From: Bradyrhizobium sp. CCBAU 53340
Lineage (GTDB): Bacteria; Pseudomonadota; Alphaproteobacteria; Rhizobiales; Xanthobacteraceae
DNA: 64,000 nucleotides
Assembly: GCF_015291645.1 (NCBI RefSeq)
Contig: NZ_CP030055.1
Coordinates: forward strand, 4,464,001 to 4,528,000
Direction: 5' to 3'
Shown here: piece by piece, positions 17,716 to 26,064 of the stretch
Position numbering within the stretch: position 1 is the first letter of the stretch
Layout: every line of letters begins with the position of its first letter
Made by a program: the position numbers and the translations under genes
Notes under the pieces: generated by a model
Databases searched by the model: none
The model's input: only the letters and a program-made list of their open reading frames with translations
What the model was told of the DNA's origin: nothing

Positions 17716-18540
17716 TTACGCCGCGTGGGGCTGGCGGGCCGCGCCTTGCGGCGGATTGATCTCCTTAAGGCACGTATCGCTCTGATGAATGGCGAGAATG
17801 TTGATGCCGAGCGCCATCAGCTGATAGCCGTTGTCCACGAGCCATTGCTCGAGCTGCCGCGGATCGGACTTGATCTTCTCGATCAGCAGCATGGGGCGAT
17901 GAGCCCTGATCGTCGCCTGCGCGCCGGCCAGCGCCTCCATCTCCATGCCCTCGATGTCGATCTTGATGAAATCGACCCGCGGCAGGTTGAGCTCGTCCAG
18001 CGTCATCTTGCGCACGAGCACCGTGTTGTTGGTGTAGTCGATCTGCTGGCCGATGAATTCGTTGCTCGGGCGCGGCCGCAGCTCCAGGCTGCCGAAGCTG
18101 GACGGCGTGAAATAGTTCGGATTGGGCACCTGCATCGTGCCTGCCTCCGACGACACCGCCGCATGCACGGCGAGCGCATTGAAGCAGTTGTTGATGGCGA
18201 TATTGCCGGCCAGCGCATAATAGATCCGCTCCTGCGCCTCGATGGCGATCACCGAGCCCCAGCCCGTCATCGCGGATGCCCATTCGATGGTGTGCACGCC
18301 GATATTGGCGCCGCAGTCAATCGCGATCACGCCGTCGCCGCGATGCTTGCGCCGCAGGCTCAGGAGTTCGAGCGCGATCTTGACCTCGCCCGGATCGAAG
18401 GCGGCCGCTTCCAGGATCTGGTAGCCGACGCCATAGCCGCGGTCGGGAGCGACCATGCGATAGTCGAACCGGTTGACAATCATCGTGCCATGGCTGGACG
18501 ACGTCATGACAAAGGCCAGCTTTTGCCCCGCGATCGGCAT
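17716..18540 (-). CDS. FkbM-family SAM-dependent methyltransferase
   Basis: The 274-residue protein matches the FkbM methyltransferase fold. Motif I is VIAIDCGANIGVHTIEWA near residue 72, the acidic motif II is SVIAIEAQERIYYALAGNI, and the late family motif is LPRVDFIKIDIEGMEMEAL. It probably O-methylates a sugar or other small molecule; FkbM enzymes often act on surface polysaccharides or natural products. The ATG at 18540 has a GAGGAG site. The gene is alone between two inverted family B repeats and no glycan cluster is adjacent, so the substrate is open. Its start leaves 233 bp to the divergent PhzF gene, most of it repeat. Confidence 0.83.
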   Translation of the reverse strand: MPIAGQKLAFVMTSSSHGTMIVNRFDYRMVAPDRGYGVGYQILEAAAFDPGEVKIALELLSLRRKHRGDGVIAIDCGANIGVHTIEWASAMTGWGSVIAIEAQERIYYALAGNIAINNCFNALAVHAAVSSEAGTMQVPNPNYFTPSSFGSLELRPRPSNEFIGQQIDYTNNTVLVRKMTLDELNLPRVDFIKIDIEGMEMEALAGAQATIRAHRPMLLIEKIKSDPRQLEQWLVDNGYQLMALGINILAIHQSDTCLKEINPPQGAARQPHAA

Positions 18541-18620
18541 GGTGGAATCTCCTCAGGCTTCGAGTGGATTCCGTTATTGCAGGGCCGGCTTATGCGAGGC
18601 TTGCCCCCGAAATGGAGTGC

Positions 18621-18745
18621 CGTAGGGTGGGCAAAGGCGCAAAGCGCCGTGCCCACGCTCTCCCTCGGTCGCCAACAATGCGTGGGCACGCTTTCCGCCG
18701 TCGCTCTTCGAGCTATGGCGGACAAGTCGCTTTGCCCACCCTACG
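18621..18745 (-). repeat. interspersed repeat family B, copy 2 (inverted)
   Basis: The reverse complement of this element matches the copy at 17103-17224 over nearly its whole length, including the core TCGCTCTTCGAGCTATGGCG and both GTAGGGTGGGC ends. The inner 30-40 bp differ. Confidence 0.8.
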
Positions 18746-18773
18746 AAGCCCTCGCAACGCCAGGAATTACCCC

Positions 18774-19685
18774 ATGTCAGTCCTCCGCATCTCCGCCTTC
18801 TCCGACGGCATCAGGGGCGGCAATCCCGCCGGGGTCTGGATCGGCGATGCCCTGCCCGATGCCGCCGCGATGCAGGCGATCGCGGCCGAAATCGGCTTTT
18901 CCGAGACCGCCTTTGCCGCGCCTGATGGCGAGGCCTGGCGTGTCCGCTATTTCTCGCCGGCGATGGAGGTGCCGTTCTGCGGCCATGCCACCATCGCGCT
19001 TGGCGCGGCGCTCGCGCATCGCTTCGGTGATCGCAGCTTCGAACTGCAGCTGAACGCTTCCGTCATTTCCGTGTCCGGGCGACGCGACGGCAGCACCATC
19101 GCAGCCGCGCTGCAATCGCCGCCGACCCGCAGCGCCCCGCTCGACGCCGGCTTGCGCGATGCCTTGCTGGACCTGTTCGGCTATGCGAGCTCTGATCTCG
19201 ACCCAATGCTACCGCCCGCGAAAATCCATGGCGGCGCCGATCATGCGCTGCTCGGCCTGCGGTCGCGCGAGCTGCTTGCGCGCATGGCCTATGATTTCGA
19301 ACGAGGCCGCGCCCTGATGGAGCAAGCGGGCCTCGTCACCATCATGCTGGTGACTGTGGAAACGCCGCGGCTGTTTCATGTGCGCAACGCCTTTGCCGCC
19401 GGCGGCGTGGTCGAGGATCCCGCAACGGGCGCGGCCGCCGCCGCGTTTGCCGGCTACTTACGCGACATCGGCTGGCCCCATGGCGGCGCCATCGACATCG
19501 TCCAGGGAGAGGACATGGGCGCACGCTCGCTGATCCGCGCGGAAATCGGCGAGAGCAAAGGCAGCTCGATCCGCGTCTCGGGGACGGCGCGCTTCATGGA
19601 GGGTTTTGATGCCGTCGACGGCCTCGTCAATTGCCTCGCAGGCTCAAAATGTACTCCGACAGCACATCGGCCTGATCGGGCGTGA
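18774..19685 (+). CDS. PhzF family isomerase-like protein
   Basis: The 303-residue protein has the PhzF double hot-dog-like fold. The N-terminal motif is FSDGIRGGNPAGVWIGD, then SETAFA, the FCGHATIALGAAL segment, and in the second half GGVVEDPATGAAAAAFAGYL. Family members isomerise phenazine or other small substrates using a conserved Glu; a SETAF-type Glu is present near residue 43. No phenazine genes are nearby, so the function is probably different. The ATG at 18774 follows AGGA; upstream in-frame starts would read through repeat B. The final 59 bp overlap the convergent cytochrome gene, and the C-terminal tail (LAGSKCTPTAHRPDRA) looks like an extension into it. Confidence 0.83.
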   Translation: MSVLRISAFSDGIRGGNPAGVWIGDALPDAAAMQAIAAEIGFSETAFAAPDGEAWRVRYFSPAMEVPFCGHATIALGAALAHRFGDRSFELQLNASVISVSGRRDGSTIAAALQSPPTRSAPLDAGLRDALLDLFGYASSDLDPMLPPAKIHGGADHALLGLRSRELLARMAYDFERGRALMEQAGLVTIMLVTVETPRLFHVRNAFAAGGVVEDPATGAAAAAFAGYLRDIGWPHGGAIDIVQGEDMGARSLIRAEIGESKGSSIRVSGTARFMEGFDAVDGLVNCLAGSKCTPTAHRPDRA

Positions 19686-19983
19686 TCACGAGGTTCGGCA
19701 TGTCCTGGTGGCTGGTCCTCCAGAACACCCTGAGCGAGAGCGCAGTGGTGCCGTTGCGGTCGGCGATGGCCTGGAAGCTCGGTGCGAGGTCGAAGAAACC
19801 GGTCATGTGCGGCTCGACGGCGTGGCAGGGTTGACACCAGGCCTGCGCGAGGCGATGTCCTTCCGCGACCTTGCGCTGGGACCTGGATGCACCGGCCGCG
19901 GTGTGGACGACGCTGAACAGAAACAGCACCGACAACGCAACCAGGATGGCAAGGCCGACATAAATTCGGACGCTGCGCGACAT
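19627..19983 (-). CDS. membrane-anchored or periplasmic c-type cytochrome
   Basis: The 118-residue protein has an N-terminal hydrophobic signal/anchor (VGLAILVALSVLFLFSVVHT) and one CxxCH heme site in AWCQPCHAVEPH. The likely distal Met ligand is in HQDMPNLVITPDQADVLSEY. It is a small class I cytochrome c acting in the periplasm, electron partners unknown. The ATG at 19983 has a GGAG nearby; a GTG directly before it is equivalent. Its 3' end overlaps the last 59 bp of phzF on the other strand. No oxidase or dehydrogenase gene adjoins it. Confidence 0.8.
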   Translation of the reverse strand: MSRSVRIYVGLAILVALSVLFLFSVVHTAAGASRSQRKVAEGHRLAQAWCQPCHAVEPHMTGFFDLAPSFQAIADRNGTTALSLRVFWRTSHQDMPNLVITPDQADVLSEYILSLRGN

Positions 19984-20120
19984 CACTCCGACCTCGCCTT
20001 CGCTTCATTGACTTGATAAGCGTACCCGGCGCGCGTTGCGGCCGATTGATCTGAGTCAAGGGGCCGGGGCGATGCGCATAGGAAGAGATGGCGCGCAATC
20101 TTGCGGGAAGGACCACCACC

Positions 20121-20294
20121 ATGAACGGCGATCGCTATTACGGCGTCCGCGTCGAGGGCGCGAAATACGGTGTCGGCTTCGGCTCGGCGCTCGCCATCGC
20201 AATCTCCTACACCAACAACCACTCCATCCTGTGGGCGATCATCCACGGGATCCTGGGCTGGCTCTACGTGATCTTCGTCGCGTTGTTGCGCTGA
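20121..20294 (+). CDS. small conserved membrane protein
   Basis: The 57-residue protein begins [20 protein letters not shown] and has a single hydrophobic stretch ([20 protein letters not shown]) followed by [16 protein letters not shown]. This pattern recurs in small bacterial membrane proteins of unknown function. The ATG at 20121 is preceded by GGGAAGGA. It lies 44 bp upstream of yjdM and may be co-transcribed with it. Confidence 0.65.
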   Translation: MNGDRYYGVRVEGAKYGVGFGSALAIAISYTNNHSILWAIIHGILGWLYVIFVALLR

Positions 20295-20338
20295 CGCCCC
20301 GCCACTTTCCTTTTCTCAGCTCCGAGATCGAGACCATC

Positions 20339-20689
20339 ATGACTGACGCCACCAAATGCCCCAACTGCCAATCGGAGCACGCCTACCAGGATCGCGATCT
20401 CTGGGTGTGCCCGGAATGCGCCCATGAATGGAGCGCTGCGGGCGATGCAGCTGCGCCTGCGCCGCAGGAGGCGGGCGTGCGCGATGCCCATGGCAATCTG
20501 CTCACCGACGGCGACAGCGTCATCGTGATGAAGGACCTCAAGGTCAAGGGCTCATCGTCGGTCGTCAAGGGCGGCACCAAGGTCCGCAACATCCGCCTGC
20601 AGGAGGCAACCGACGGCCACAACATCGCTTGCAAGATCGACGGCATCGGCGCCATGAACCTGAAATCGGAGTTCGTGAAGAAGGCGTGA
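20339..20689 (+). CDS. yjdM: zinc-ribbon protein YjdM/PhnA
   Basis: The 116-residue protein has an N-terminal zinc ribbon formed by [10 protein letters not shown] and [10 protein letters not shown], a low-complexity Ala/Pro linker, and the C-terminal PhnA domain with [20 protein letters not shown] and GTKVRNIRL. It ends in [11 protein letters not shown] as in the family. It was named for proximity to phosphonate genes in E. coli but is not a phosphonate hydrolase; its role remains unclear. The ATG at 20339 gives the usual family length. It follows the small membrane protein gene at 20121. Confidence 0.88.
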   Translation: MTDATKCPNCQSEHAYQDRDLWVCPECAHEWSAAGDAAAPAPQEAGVRDAHGNLLTDGDSVIVMKDLKVKGSSSVVKGGTKVRNIRLQEATDGHNIACKIDGIGAMNLKSEFVKKA

Positions 20690-21017
20690 GGCCCGGGCTT
20701 TTTCGGGTCGGCGGCTGACCCGGCGGATCCGCGCAGCCGTCCACCATCACATCATGCGCCTGTTTTGCCCGACGGGTCAAGATTTATTCCGAATATCAGA
20801 AATCGAAAAGAGCGCAGGCATTTCTACTGTGCATGGGGTTGTTTTCGCGGTTTGCGTTGGCACCCGCGCAAGGGCACGGCTGCCTGTGAGGCGCTTCACA
20901 AGCGCCTCACCTCCCCTGTGGTAACTTGCCGCATCCAAGCAGCTCCTGGTCTGCGATTTCAACAGCTGCACCGTCACGTGCAGCCCGGCGGCGAAGGGCA
21001 GCTAGCGGAGGCGCGTT
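20690..21017. other. intergenic region with a perfect hairpin
   Basis: This region lies between yjdM and the convergent EamA gene. An 11-base perfect inverted repeat (GTGAGGCGCTT/AAGCGCCTCAC, 20886-20910) with a 3-base loop stands out. It lacks a U-tract on either side. No gene is seen. Confidence 0.5.
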
Positions 21018-21941
21018 CTAGCTCTGCCTTTGCGCGAGGTAGAATCCGCACAGCACCGTCACGAGGCCTGCGGCCTGCAGCATCGTCGGCGGCTCGCCGA
21101 GCAGCAGCCATCCGGTGAGCACGGTCAGCGCCGGCACGCAGGCCGGGAACACCGCCGCGCGCGCGACGCCGAGGCGCTGTACCGAGACCGCGAACAGATA
21201 GAGCGCGGCGGGCCCTGCGAGCACGCCCTGTGCCAGTGCCTGGATCGCATTCTCGGTGAGACCGATCGCGGCGATGTGGGCAAGGCCGACAGTGGCGATG
21301 TAGATCGGCAGCAGCAGCAGCGACAGCACGTTGATGACGAGCGCGGCCGACACCGCCGCGACGCGCCAGTGCCGCAGCAGCGCGCTGAAGCCTGCGAACA
21401 TCAGACCGGTCAGCACGAAGATCAGATCGCCCTGCACGCCGTCGATGCCGATATGGCCGATCGATTCCGCGCCGATCACGCCGAGCCCGGCGACGATGAC
21501 GATCGCGCCTGCGAGCCGCGAGGCCGAGATGCGTTCCTTCAGGACCAGGGCCGCCAGCAACAGCCCGCCGAGCGTGGCGCAGGAGGGCTGGATCACGCTG
21601 CCATGGCCGAGCGGCACGAACAGGAACCCGGTGTATGAGATCAGCGACATCACGGGGCCGCCAAGCACCATCAGCGCAAGGCCCCGTCCCCAGCCGATGC
21701 CGCAGAGATCCGAGATCCCGGCGCGCGCGACCAGCGGCAGGAAGGCGATGCCCGACCAGACATAGCGATGCACCAGAAGATCGACCGGCGTGAAGCCGAT
21801 TTTCAGCCCATGCCGCGTGCCGGCAAAGCCCAGCGCCCAGAACAGCGCGGCCGACAGCCCCGCGAGGACACCGAGCAGCGCCTGCCTCGTCGCATCGTTG
21901 GCTTGAGTGAGAGCGCCAGCGCCGCTCGTCCGCTGATCCAT
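21018..21941 (-). CDS. EamA/DMT-family transporter
   Basis: The 307-residue, ten-helix exporter has two EamA domains. The first starts LLGVLAGLSAALFWALGFAG and includes VDLLVHRYVWSGIAFLPL; the second has LVINVLSLLLLPIYIATVGL and ends LLLGEPPTMLQAAGLVTVLC. It is an inner-membrane carrier with unknown substrate. The ATG at 21941 is used (an in-frame TTG lies two codons upstream). It is 85 bp from the SnoaL-like gene on the same strand and could be in the same transcript. It is only distantly similar in layout to the EamA gene at 7289. Confidence 0.84.
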   Translation of the reverse strand: MDQRTSGAGALTQANDATRQALLGVLAGLSAALFWALGFAGTRHGLKIGFTPVDLLVHRYVWSGIAFLPLVARAGISDLCGIGWGRGLALMVLGGPVMSLISYTGFLFVPLGHGSVIQPSCATLGGLLLAALVLKERISASRLAGAIVIVAGLGVIGAESIGHIGIDGVQGDLIFVLTGLMFAGFSALLRHWRVAAVSAALVINVLSLLLLPIYIATVGLAHIAAIGLTENAIQALAQGVLAGPAALYLFAVSVQRLGVARAAVFPACVPALTVLTGWLLLGEPPTMLQAAGLVTVLCGFYLAQRQS

Positions 21942-22026
21942 GCCCAAGCCTTATGTCACTGTGTGCATCGGCTCAACCCATGCGGCTGCAGGGCTGGCCC
22001 GCGGCGGAGAATGCGAGACCGGCGCA

Positions 22027-22443
22027 TCAGGCGTCGTTGCCAAACACCATGTGCCATCCCTTGCGCGTGTCCATGTATTCCCGCACCTCGCGGATGCGGT
22101 CGCCGGCCAGGGTGAACACGAAGCAATAGTCGTTCTCGTAAGGCCTGCCACCGGGCAGCGTCGCGCACATCCGCTCTTCCACGATCACGGTGTCGCCGTC
22201 CGCATAGACCCCACGGAAGGCGATATTGATTCCGGAAAACATCTTGTGCATCTCCTGCGCGATGAAGCGCGCGATCTGCTTCGCCCCGACCATGTGGTCG
22301 GTGTGATCGAGCGCAACCGCCGTGGCGTTGCCCTTCGGCGCGATCCACGCGGCATCGTCGGTGAACAGCGCCGCAATGCGATCCGCATCGCGCGACGAAA
22401 AGGTTTTCCAGGCGTTGAGTACGATGTCCTTCGGGCCAGTCAT
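22027..22443 (-). CDS. SnoaL/NTF2-like ketosteroid-isomerase-fold protein
   Basis: The 138-residue protein matches the SnoaL-like NTF2 fold: an N-terminal helix with VLNAWKTFSSRDADRIAALF, then DDAAWIAPKG, IARFIAQEMHKMF, and a strand-rich C-terminal half with GDTVIVEERMCATL and YCFVFTLAGDRIREVREYMD. Members are isomerases, hydrolases or simple binding proteins; catalytic residues are too variable to name a reaction. The ATG at 22443 follows GGGAG, and longer frames upstream lack similarity. It is divergent from the Ada-like gene. Confidence 0.8.
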   Translation of the reverse strand: MTGPKDIVLNAWKTFSSRDADRIAALFTDDAAWIAPKGNATAVALDHTDHMVGAKQIARFIAQEMHKMFSGINIAFRGVYADGDTVIVEERMCATLPGGRPYENDYCFVFTLAGDRIREVREYMDTRKGWHMVFGNDA

Positions 22444-22574
22444 GTTGCGCTCCCTCGACTTGCATTGGCGTGAGGGCCGCGTTCTAGGCCGCGACGCATC
22501 ATGCGGCTCGCCACAATCGGACTCGGTCATCCCCCAGCCCTTCCGTCCGCGCCGGCATGCGCTATCATTTGTCC

Positions 22575-23138
22575 ATGCTGAGTTTCGAGACCTGCAACGC
22601 CGCGCGGCTGCGCCGTGATCCCGCCTATGACGGCCGCTTCTTCACGGCGGTGAAGACGACGGGGATCTATTGCCGTCCGGTGTGCCCGGCCAAACACCCG
22701 CTGACGCGCAACGTCGCCTATTATCCGACGGCAGCTGCGGCCGAGGCGGCCGGATTCAGGCCTTGCCTGCGTTGCCGGCCCGAGACCGCGCCGTTCTGTC
22801 CGGCCTGGAACGGCACGCGCTCGACCGTTGCACGCGCAGTGAAGCTCATCAATGCTGGCGCGCTCGACGAGGATAGCGTGGTAACGCTGGCCGCGCGGCT
22901 CGGCATCTCATCGCGCCATCTGGCGCGGCTGTTCGAGCGTCATGTCGGAGCGACGCCGCAGCAGCTTGCCAAGACGCTTCGCGTCCAGCGCGCCAAACGT
23001 CTGCTCGACGCCGGCGATCACACCATGACAGAGATTGCATTCCAGTCGGGCTTCGGCAGCCTGCGCCGTTTCAACGCCGCCTTCGCCGAACTCTATGGCC
23101 GTTCGCCATCGCGCCTGCGAGCTGTGCGGAGAGCGTAA
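22575..23138 (+). CDS. Ada-like methylated-DNA-responsive regulator (AdaA type)
   Basis: The 187-residue protein has an Ada zinc/methyl-acceptor domain (residues 10-80). The first Cys pair is in TGIYCRPVCPAKHP and the second in FRPCLRCRPETAPFCPAW; the first of these is the expected methylphosphotriester acceptor. An AraC-type helix-turn-helix follows (LAARLGISSRHLARLFERHV; MTEIAFQSGFGSLRRFNAAF). It lacks the C-terminal O6-methylguanine transferase or AlkA glycosylase domain. The protein therefore resembles Bacillus AdaA: a sensor that activates alkylation-repair genes once methylated. No ogt or alkA gene adjoins it. The start could be 18 bp earlier at 22557; neither has a good ribosome site. 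Confidence 0.83.
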   Translation: MLSFETCNAARLRRDPAYDGRFFTAVKTTGIYCRPVCPAKHPLTRNVAYYPTAAAAEAAGFRPCLRCRPETAPFCPAWNGTRSTVARAVKLINAGALDEDSVVTLAARLGISSRHLARLFERHVGATPQQLAKTLRVQRAKRLLDAGDHTMTEIAFQSGFGSLRRFNAAFAELYGRSPSRLRAVRRA

Positions 23139-23142
23139 TCGC

Positions 23143-23289
23143 TCAGAAGAAGCCGGGACTGAGATCGAGCCCGTAGGTCAGGCTCAGCACGAATACGAAC
23201 AGTGCGGCGGCAGCAAACAATGCAAGATGCCGGACGATGAACCGGCGCGGCGACGTGGCAACGACAACAGCTTTTAGCGCAACGGGCAT
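23143..23289 (-). CDS. small single-span membrane protein
   Basis: The 48-residue protein begins MPVALKAVVVATSPRRFIVR, has one hydrophobic helix (HLALFAAAALFVFVLSLTYG) and ends LDLSPGFF. The ATG at 23289 has a TGGAG site 6 nt upstream; an ATG four codons earlier is also in frame. It converges with the Ada-like gene, only 4 bp apart. The function is unknown. Confidence 0.55.
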   Translation of the reverse strand: MPVALKAVVVATSPRRFIVRHLALFAAAALFVFVLSLTYGLDLSPGFF

Positions 23290-23500
23290 AACAATCTCCA
23301 TTTTCAAAAACGATTCTTGGCCGCCAATACGCGGCGCGCGCATCAAGCACCTTGATCGGCAGAACAACTGTTAAGGAGATCACACTCGCTCTCGGCCGCG
23401 GCACACAAGTCGCGCGTGACGAGACTTTTTCTGCCAATGGCTTCTCAGGCAGCGCATCAATGCACAACAAGAGATGGGCCGTGCGCGACACGCAAAAAAA

Positions 23501-23521
23501 TGGCCGGGACAAGCCCGGCCA
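23501..23521 (-). terminator. palindromic terminator (TGGCCGGG type)
   Basis: TGGCCGGG pairs with CCCGGCCA around ACAAG. On the minus strand it is followed by a run of seven T. It lies 52 bp past the stop of the small exported protein at 23573. The hairpin is also a common dispersed sequence in Bradyrhizobium. Confidence 0.7.
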
Positions 23522-23572
23522 TGACGTCGTGAAAGCCTCGGCGCCGATCCCTCGGCCCGGCGCGATCGCAGC

Positions 23573-23827
23573 TTAGCGGGCGGAGCCCGTGGTCACGTTC
23601 GCGGTCTTCACCTTGCGCGGCGTGAGCACGCTGACCTGGAGCGCCGTCACGCTGGTAGCGGGCGCCGTCACCTGCTGCTCGACATGGGCTGCGCCAAGCA
23701 CGCTGACCTGCACGGGCGAGGCCGGAATGCCATTGGCCTCATAGGTCGGCAGTTCGGCGGCGAAGGTGGCAGTCGAGCCCGCAACAGCGAGAACAATGGC
23801 TGCGATCGACAAAGTCTTCTTGTTCAT
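23573..23827 (-). CDS. small exported protein, unknown function
   Basis: The 84-residue protein has a signal peptide (KKTLSIAAIVLAVAGSTATF, cleavage after AA/ELP). A Val/Thr/Ala-rich mature part follows with two related stretches, SPVQVSVLGAA and TALQVSVLTPR. The start at 23827 follows a GGAG. No family is recognised. A terminator follows. It is probably periplasmic. Confidence 0.65.
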   Translation of the reverse strand: MNKKTLSIAAIVLAVAGSTATFAAELPTYEANGIPASPVQVSVLGAAHVEQQVTAPATSVTALQVSVLTPRKVKTANVTTGSAR

Positions 23828-23972
23828 GGTGATGCTCCAAAGAGAAGTTCGGAGCCCATGTAAGCCTGATTTGCTGCGTTGCGACATGCATTGCCGCAAC
23901 GCAACAACGCGCACTGCGCATGGCAATATGTTTAACGCGCCCAGTGGCTTGGAGGAATCCCGCCAAGGCGGA

Positions 23973-24176
23973 TCACCCGCCCAGGACATTGCCCCAGCCG
24001 TCAAAAATGTAGGCTTTCCAGGCCACGGTTCCATCATCGCGCGCCTGGCTGGCCCGGCGATAATCATCAGCCTGATCCGCCGTCCAGGTGATGATCGTGC
24101 CGGAAACACGATCATGCAGGATGGCGGGCTCGGTGGGGTCGAAGGCGTCCATGGGGCGCAGCGAGGAATGCGTCAT
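23973..24176 (-). CDS. small soluble protein, unknown function
   Basis: The frame gives 67 residues from the ATG at 24176 (MTHSSLRPMDAFDPTEPAIL). It contains a mixed strand/helix pattern: TIITWTADQADDYRRASQAR, then VAWKAYIFDGWGNVLGG. Composition and the Trp/Asp spacing look protein-like, but there is no known family and the ribosome site is weak. It sits 67 bp beyond the Flp pilin stop on the same strand. Confidence 0.45.
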   Translation of the reverse strand: MTHSSLRPMDAFDPTEPAILHDRVSGTIITWTADQADDYRRASQARDDGTVAWKAYIFDGWGNVLGG

Positions 24177-24243
24177 GGCCAAGCAACGCGGCCGGAACGG
24201 CAAAGTTGCCTCGATGTTTCAGGCAGAATGCCGCACGACGCCC

Positions 24244-24420
24244 TTACTTCAGCGCGGTCGCCAGCGATTGCAGCTTTGCGACAAGGTTATTGCCCAGCGC
24301 ATAAATAATCTCGATGATCGCAAGCGCGATGCCTGCGGCGATCAAGCCGTATTCGATCGCGGTGGCACCGGATTCATCGGTCGCGAATTCAGACAAGAGC
24401 CATTTCAATTTCACAAGCAT
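24244..24420 (-). CDS. Flp/Fap-type IVb pilin
   Basis: The 58-residue prepilin has a short polar leader (MLVKLKWLLSEFATDES) followed by the Flp signature GATAIEYGLIAAGIALAIIE and a short C-terminal helix. Cleavage by a TadV-type prepilin peptidase is expected just before the ATAIEYGLIA core, with Glu at position 5 of the mature protein. It would build the Tad/Flp adhesion pilus. The ATG at 24420 follows GGAAGGA. No tad/cpa assembly genes are in the window, so it is an isolated pilin copy. Confidence 0.85.
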   Translation of the reverse strand: MLVKLKWLLSEFATDESGATAIEYGLIAAGIALAIIEIIYALGNNLVAKLQSLATALK

Positions 24421-24721
24421 GTCCTTCCCAATTCTACCGGACGTTGCCGGCACGCGAGGAATGCCTCACCACAATCCAAGATTGAGTAAATCCGGAGCGT
24501 TCAATTTGATGCTCATCCGGAAGCTGATTCTGCCGGTTTTTCTCGCCTTGCATGGCCAGAACTGAACGGGAACCGGCGTTGCACTGAGGCAACACTGGTT
24601 TGAAAAGCCCATTTTGGGGAATATGCGCCATTGCACTGCCACATCGTCCCCCGAACAATGAAGGCGCCGCGTGCTTGGCTGTGCAATCTGGTTCGCTTGA
24701 TGAACCTCGGAGGCAGGGATC
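24421..24721. other. intergenic region between divergent pilin and peptidase genes
   Basis: About 300 bp of lower-GC sequence lie here. It must contain both promoters. I see no repeat, RNA gene or clear operator. Confidence 0.35.
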
Positions 24722-26059
24722 ATGAATGATCGGCGGTCTCTTCTTGTAGCGGTCTCATGCCCCTCGGCCGTGATGGTCGGCTGGCTAGCGCTCTCCCTCT
24801 CTGCCTATGCCCCGGCCCTGATCGAAAATAGTGGCGCCAACGCCGCCGCCGTCGCCCACGCCAAAGATCTCACGCACCTCGCGCTTGCCGGCATCCCGCG
24901 TGCGGCGACGATTGACGATGGCATCGCGCTGACTGCCGACATCGCGGCCGCCGCAGCGGCGTCCCCGAGCGTGGCGATGGTCGAAGCCCCCACGCCGGAG
25001 GCGCCCGCCCCCGCGATCAAGCTTGCCTCGGCCGATCCGACCGACATGGTGCCGCCTGCTGCGCCCGCGCCTCAGCTTGCGCCCGAACCCGCCCTCGTCG
25101 CGAGCGAAGCCGCTCAACCCGCTCCGGTCGCGAGTGAAGCTGCGGCCGAGCCGACGGCCGAACCCACCGTCAAGCTCGCATCCACCGATTCCGGCGACGT
25201 CGTGCCGCAGGACGCGCTGTCGCCCGCCGCTATCGCGAGCGGGCCGGTCGCCGAAAGCAAGGCATCACCCCCCGCCGACACCGTGGCCGTGCTCGACGAA
25301 TGCTTCGTCATGGACGCCTGCATCGACCGCTATCTCTGGGCGCTCTATCAGCGCACGCCGAAGGAAGACTCGATCAAGGTCGAGGACCGCCGTGCCGTCA
25401 CCATCAAGCGCAAGGGCAAGATGGTCACGGTGATGCGCAGCTTCACAAAACTCGTCGACGAGGATTTTGCCTGGAAGGATCCGAAGGCCGCCGACCATGC
25501 CAACATGCCGTTGATGGATTACGTCATCGGCGGCATGGACAAGGGCTTCAAGCAGAAGCTGTTTCGCATGCTGCTCGCGGCGGAAGAAGCTGGCCTCTCG
25601 CCCGGAATCACCAGCGCGTTCCGCGACGACTACCGTCAGGAGATTGCGAGCGGTTTGAAGGCGGCGTCCAACCGCTCCTATCACGGCGGTAGTCTTCGCG
25701 GCGGCTACGGTCACGGCATGGCCGCTGATATCGTCAGCACCCAGGGTAACAACCGTGCCCAGCGCTGGGCCTCGACAGAAGTGCTATGGAAGTGGGTCGA
25801 TACGAACGGCAAGGCTCTCGGCATCGGCCGGCCCTATCTCGACCACGACCCGCCGCATGTCGGTCCGATCGACGGGCAGGAATATATCTCGAAGCGCGGC
25901 GTGGCGACCGACCGCAAGGACGCCGCCAACACCAGACCGAAGAAGACGCGCGTCGCGGCCAGCGCCAAGCAGCCGAAGGCACAAGGCTCGCGTGAGCCGA
26001 GGAGCTCGGCAAAGCCGCAGAAATCTGCGCAATCTATTGCGAAGAAGCGGGCGACGTGA
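24722..26059 (+). CDS. M15-like (D-Ala-D-Ala carboxypeptidase-fold) envelope protein
   Basis: The 445-residue protein has an N-terminal signal/anchor (SAVMVGWLALSLSAYAPALI), an Ala/Pro/Val-rich linker of about 150 residues, and a compact C-terminal domain. In that domain GITSAFRDDYRQEI precedes RGGYGHGMAADIV, and HDPPHVGP lies about 50 residues further on. The His, Asp and His in these motifs are arranged like the zinc ligands of M15 peptidases. A Lys/Arg-rich tail follows. It probably works in the periplasm on peptidoglycan. The ATG at 24722 has a GGAGG site. The family assignment rests on motif spacing, so it is moderate. Confidence 0.62.
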   Translation: MNDRRSLLVAVSCPSAVMVGWLALSLSAYAPALIENSGANAAAVAHAKDLTHLALAGIPRAATIDDGIALTADIAAAAAASPSVAMVEAPTPEAPAPAIKLASADPTDMVPPAAPAPQLAPEPALVASEAAQPAPVASEAAAEPTAEPTVKLASTDSGDVVPQDALSPAAIASGPVAESKASPPADTVAVLDECFVMDACIDRYLWALYQRTPKEDSIKVEDRRAVTIKRKGKMVTVMRSFTKLVDEDFAWKDPKAADHANMPLMDYVIGGMDKGFKQKLFRMLLAAEEAGLSPGITSAFRDDYRQEIASGLKAASNRSYHGGSLRGGYGHGMAADIVSTQGNNRAQRWASTEVLWKWVDTNGKALGIGRPYLDHDPPHVGPIDGQEYISKRGVATDRKDAANTRPKKTRVAASAKQPKAQGSREPRSSAKPQKSAQSIAKKRAT

Positions 26060-26064
26060 CCTAA

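Noticed and set aside
17725..19053. 442-codon plus-strand frame opposite the FkbM gene and running into phzF in another frame
   Set aside because: It crosses a repeat and two real genes; no family-like sequence.
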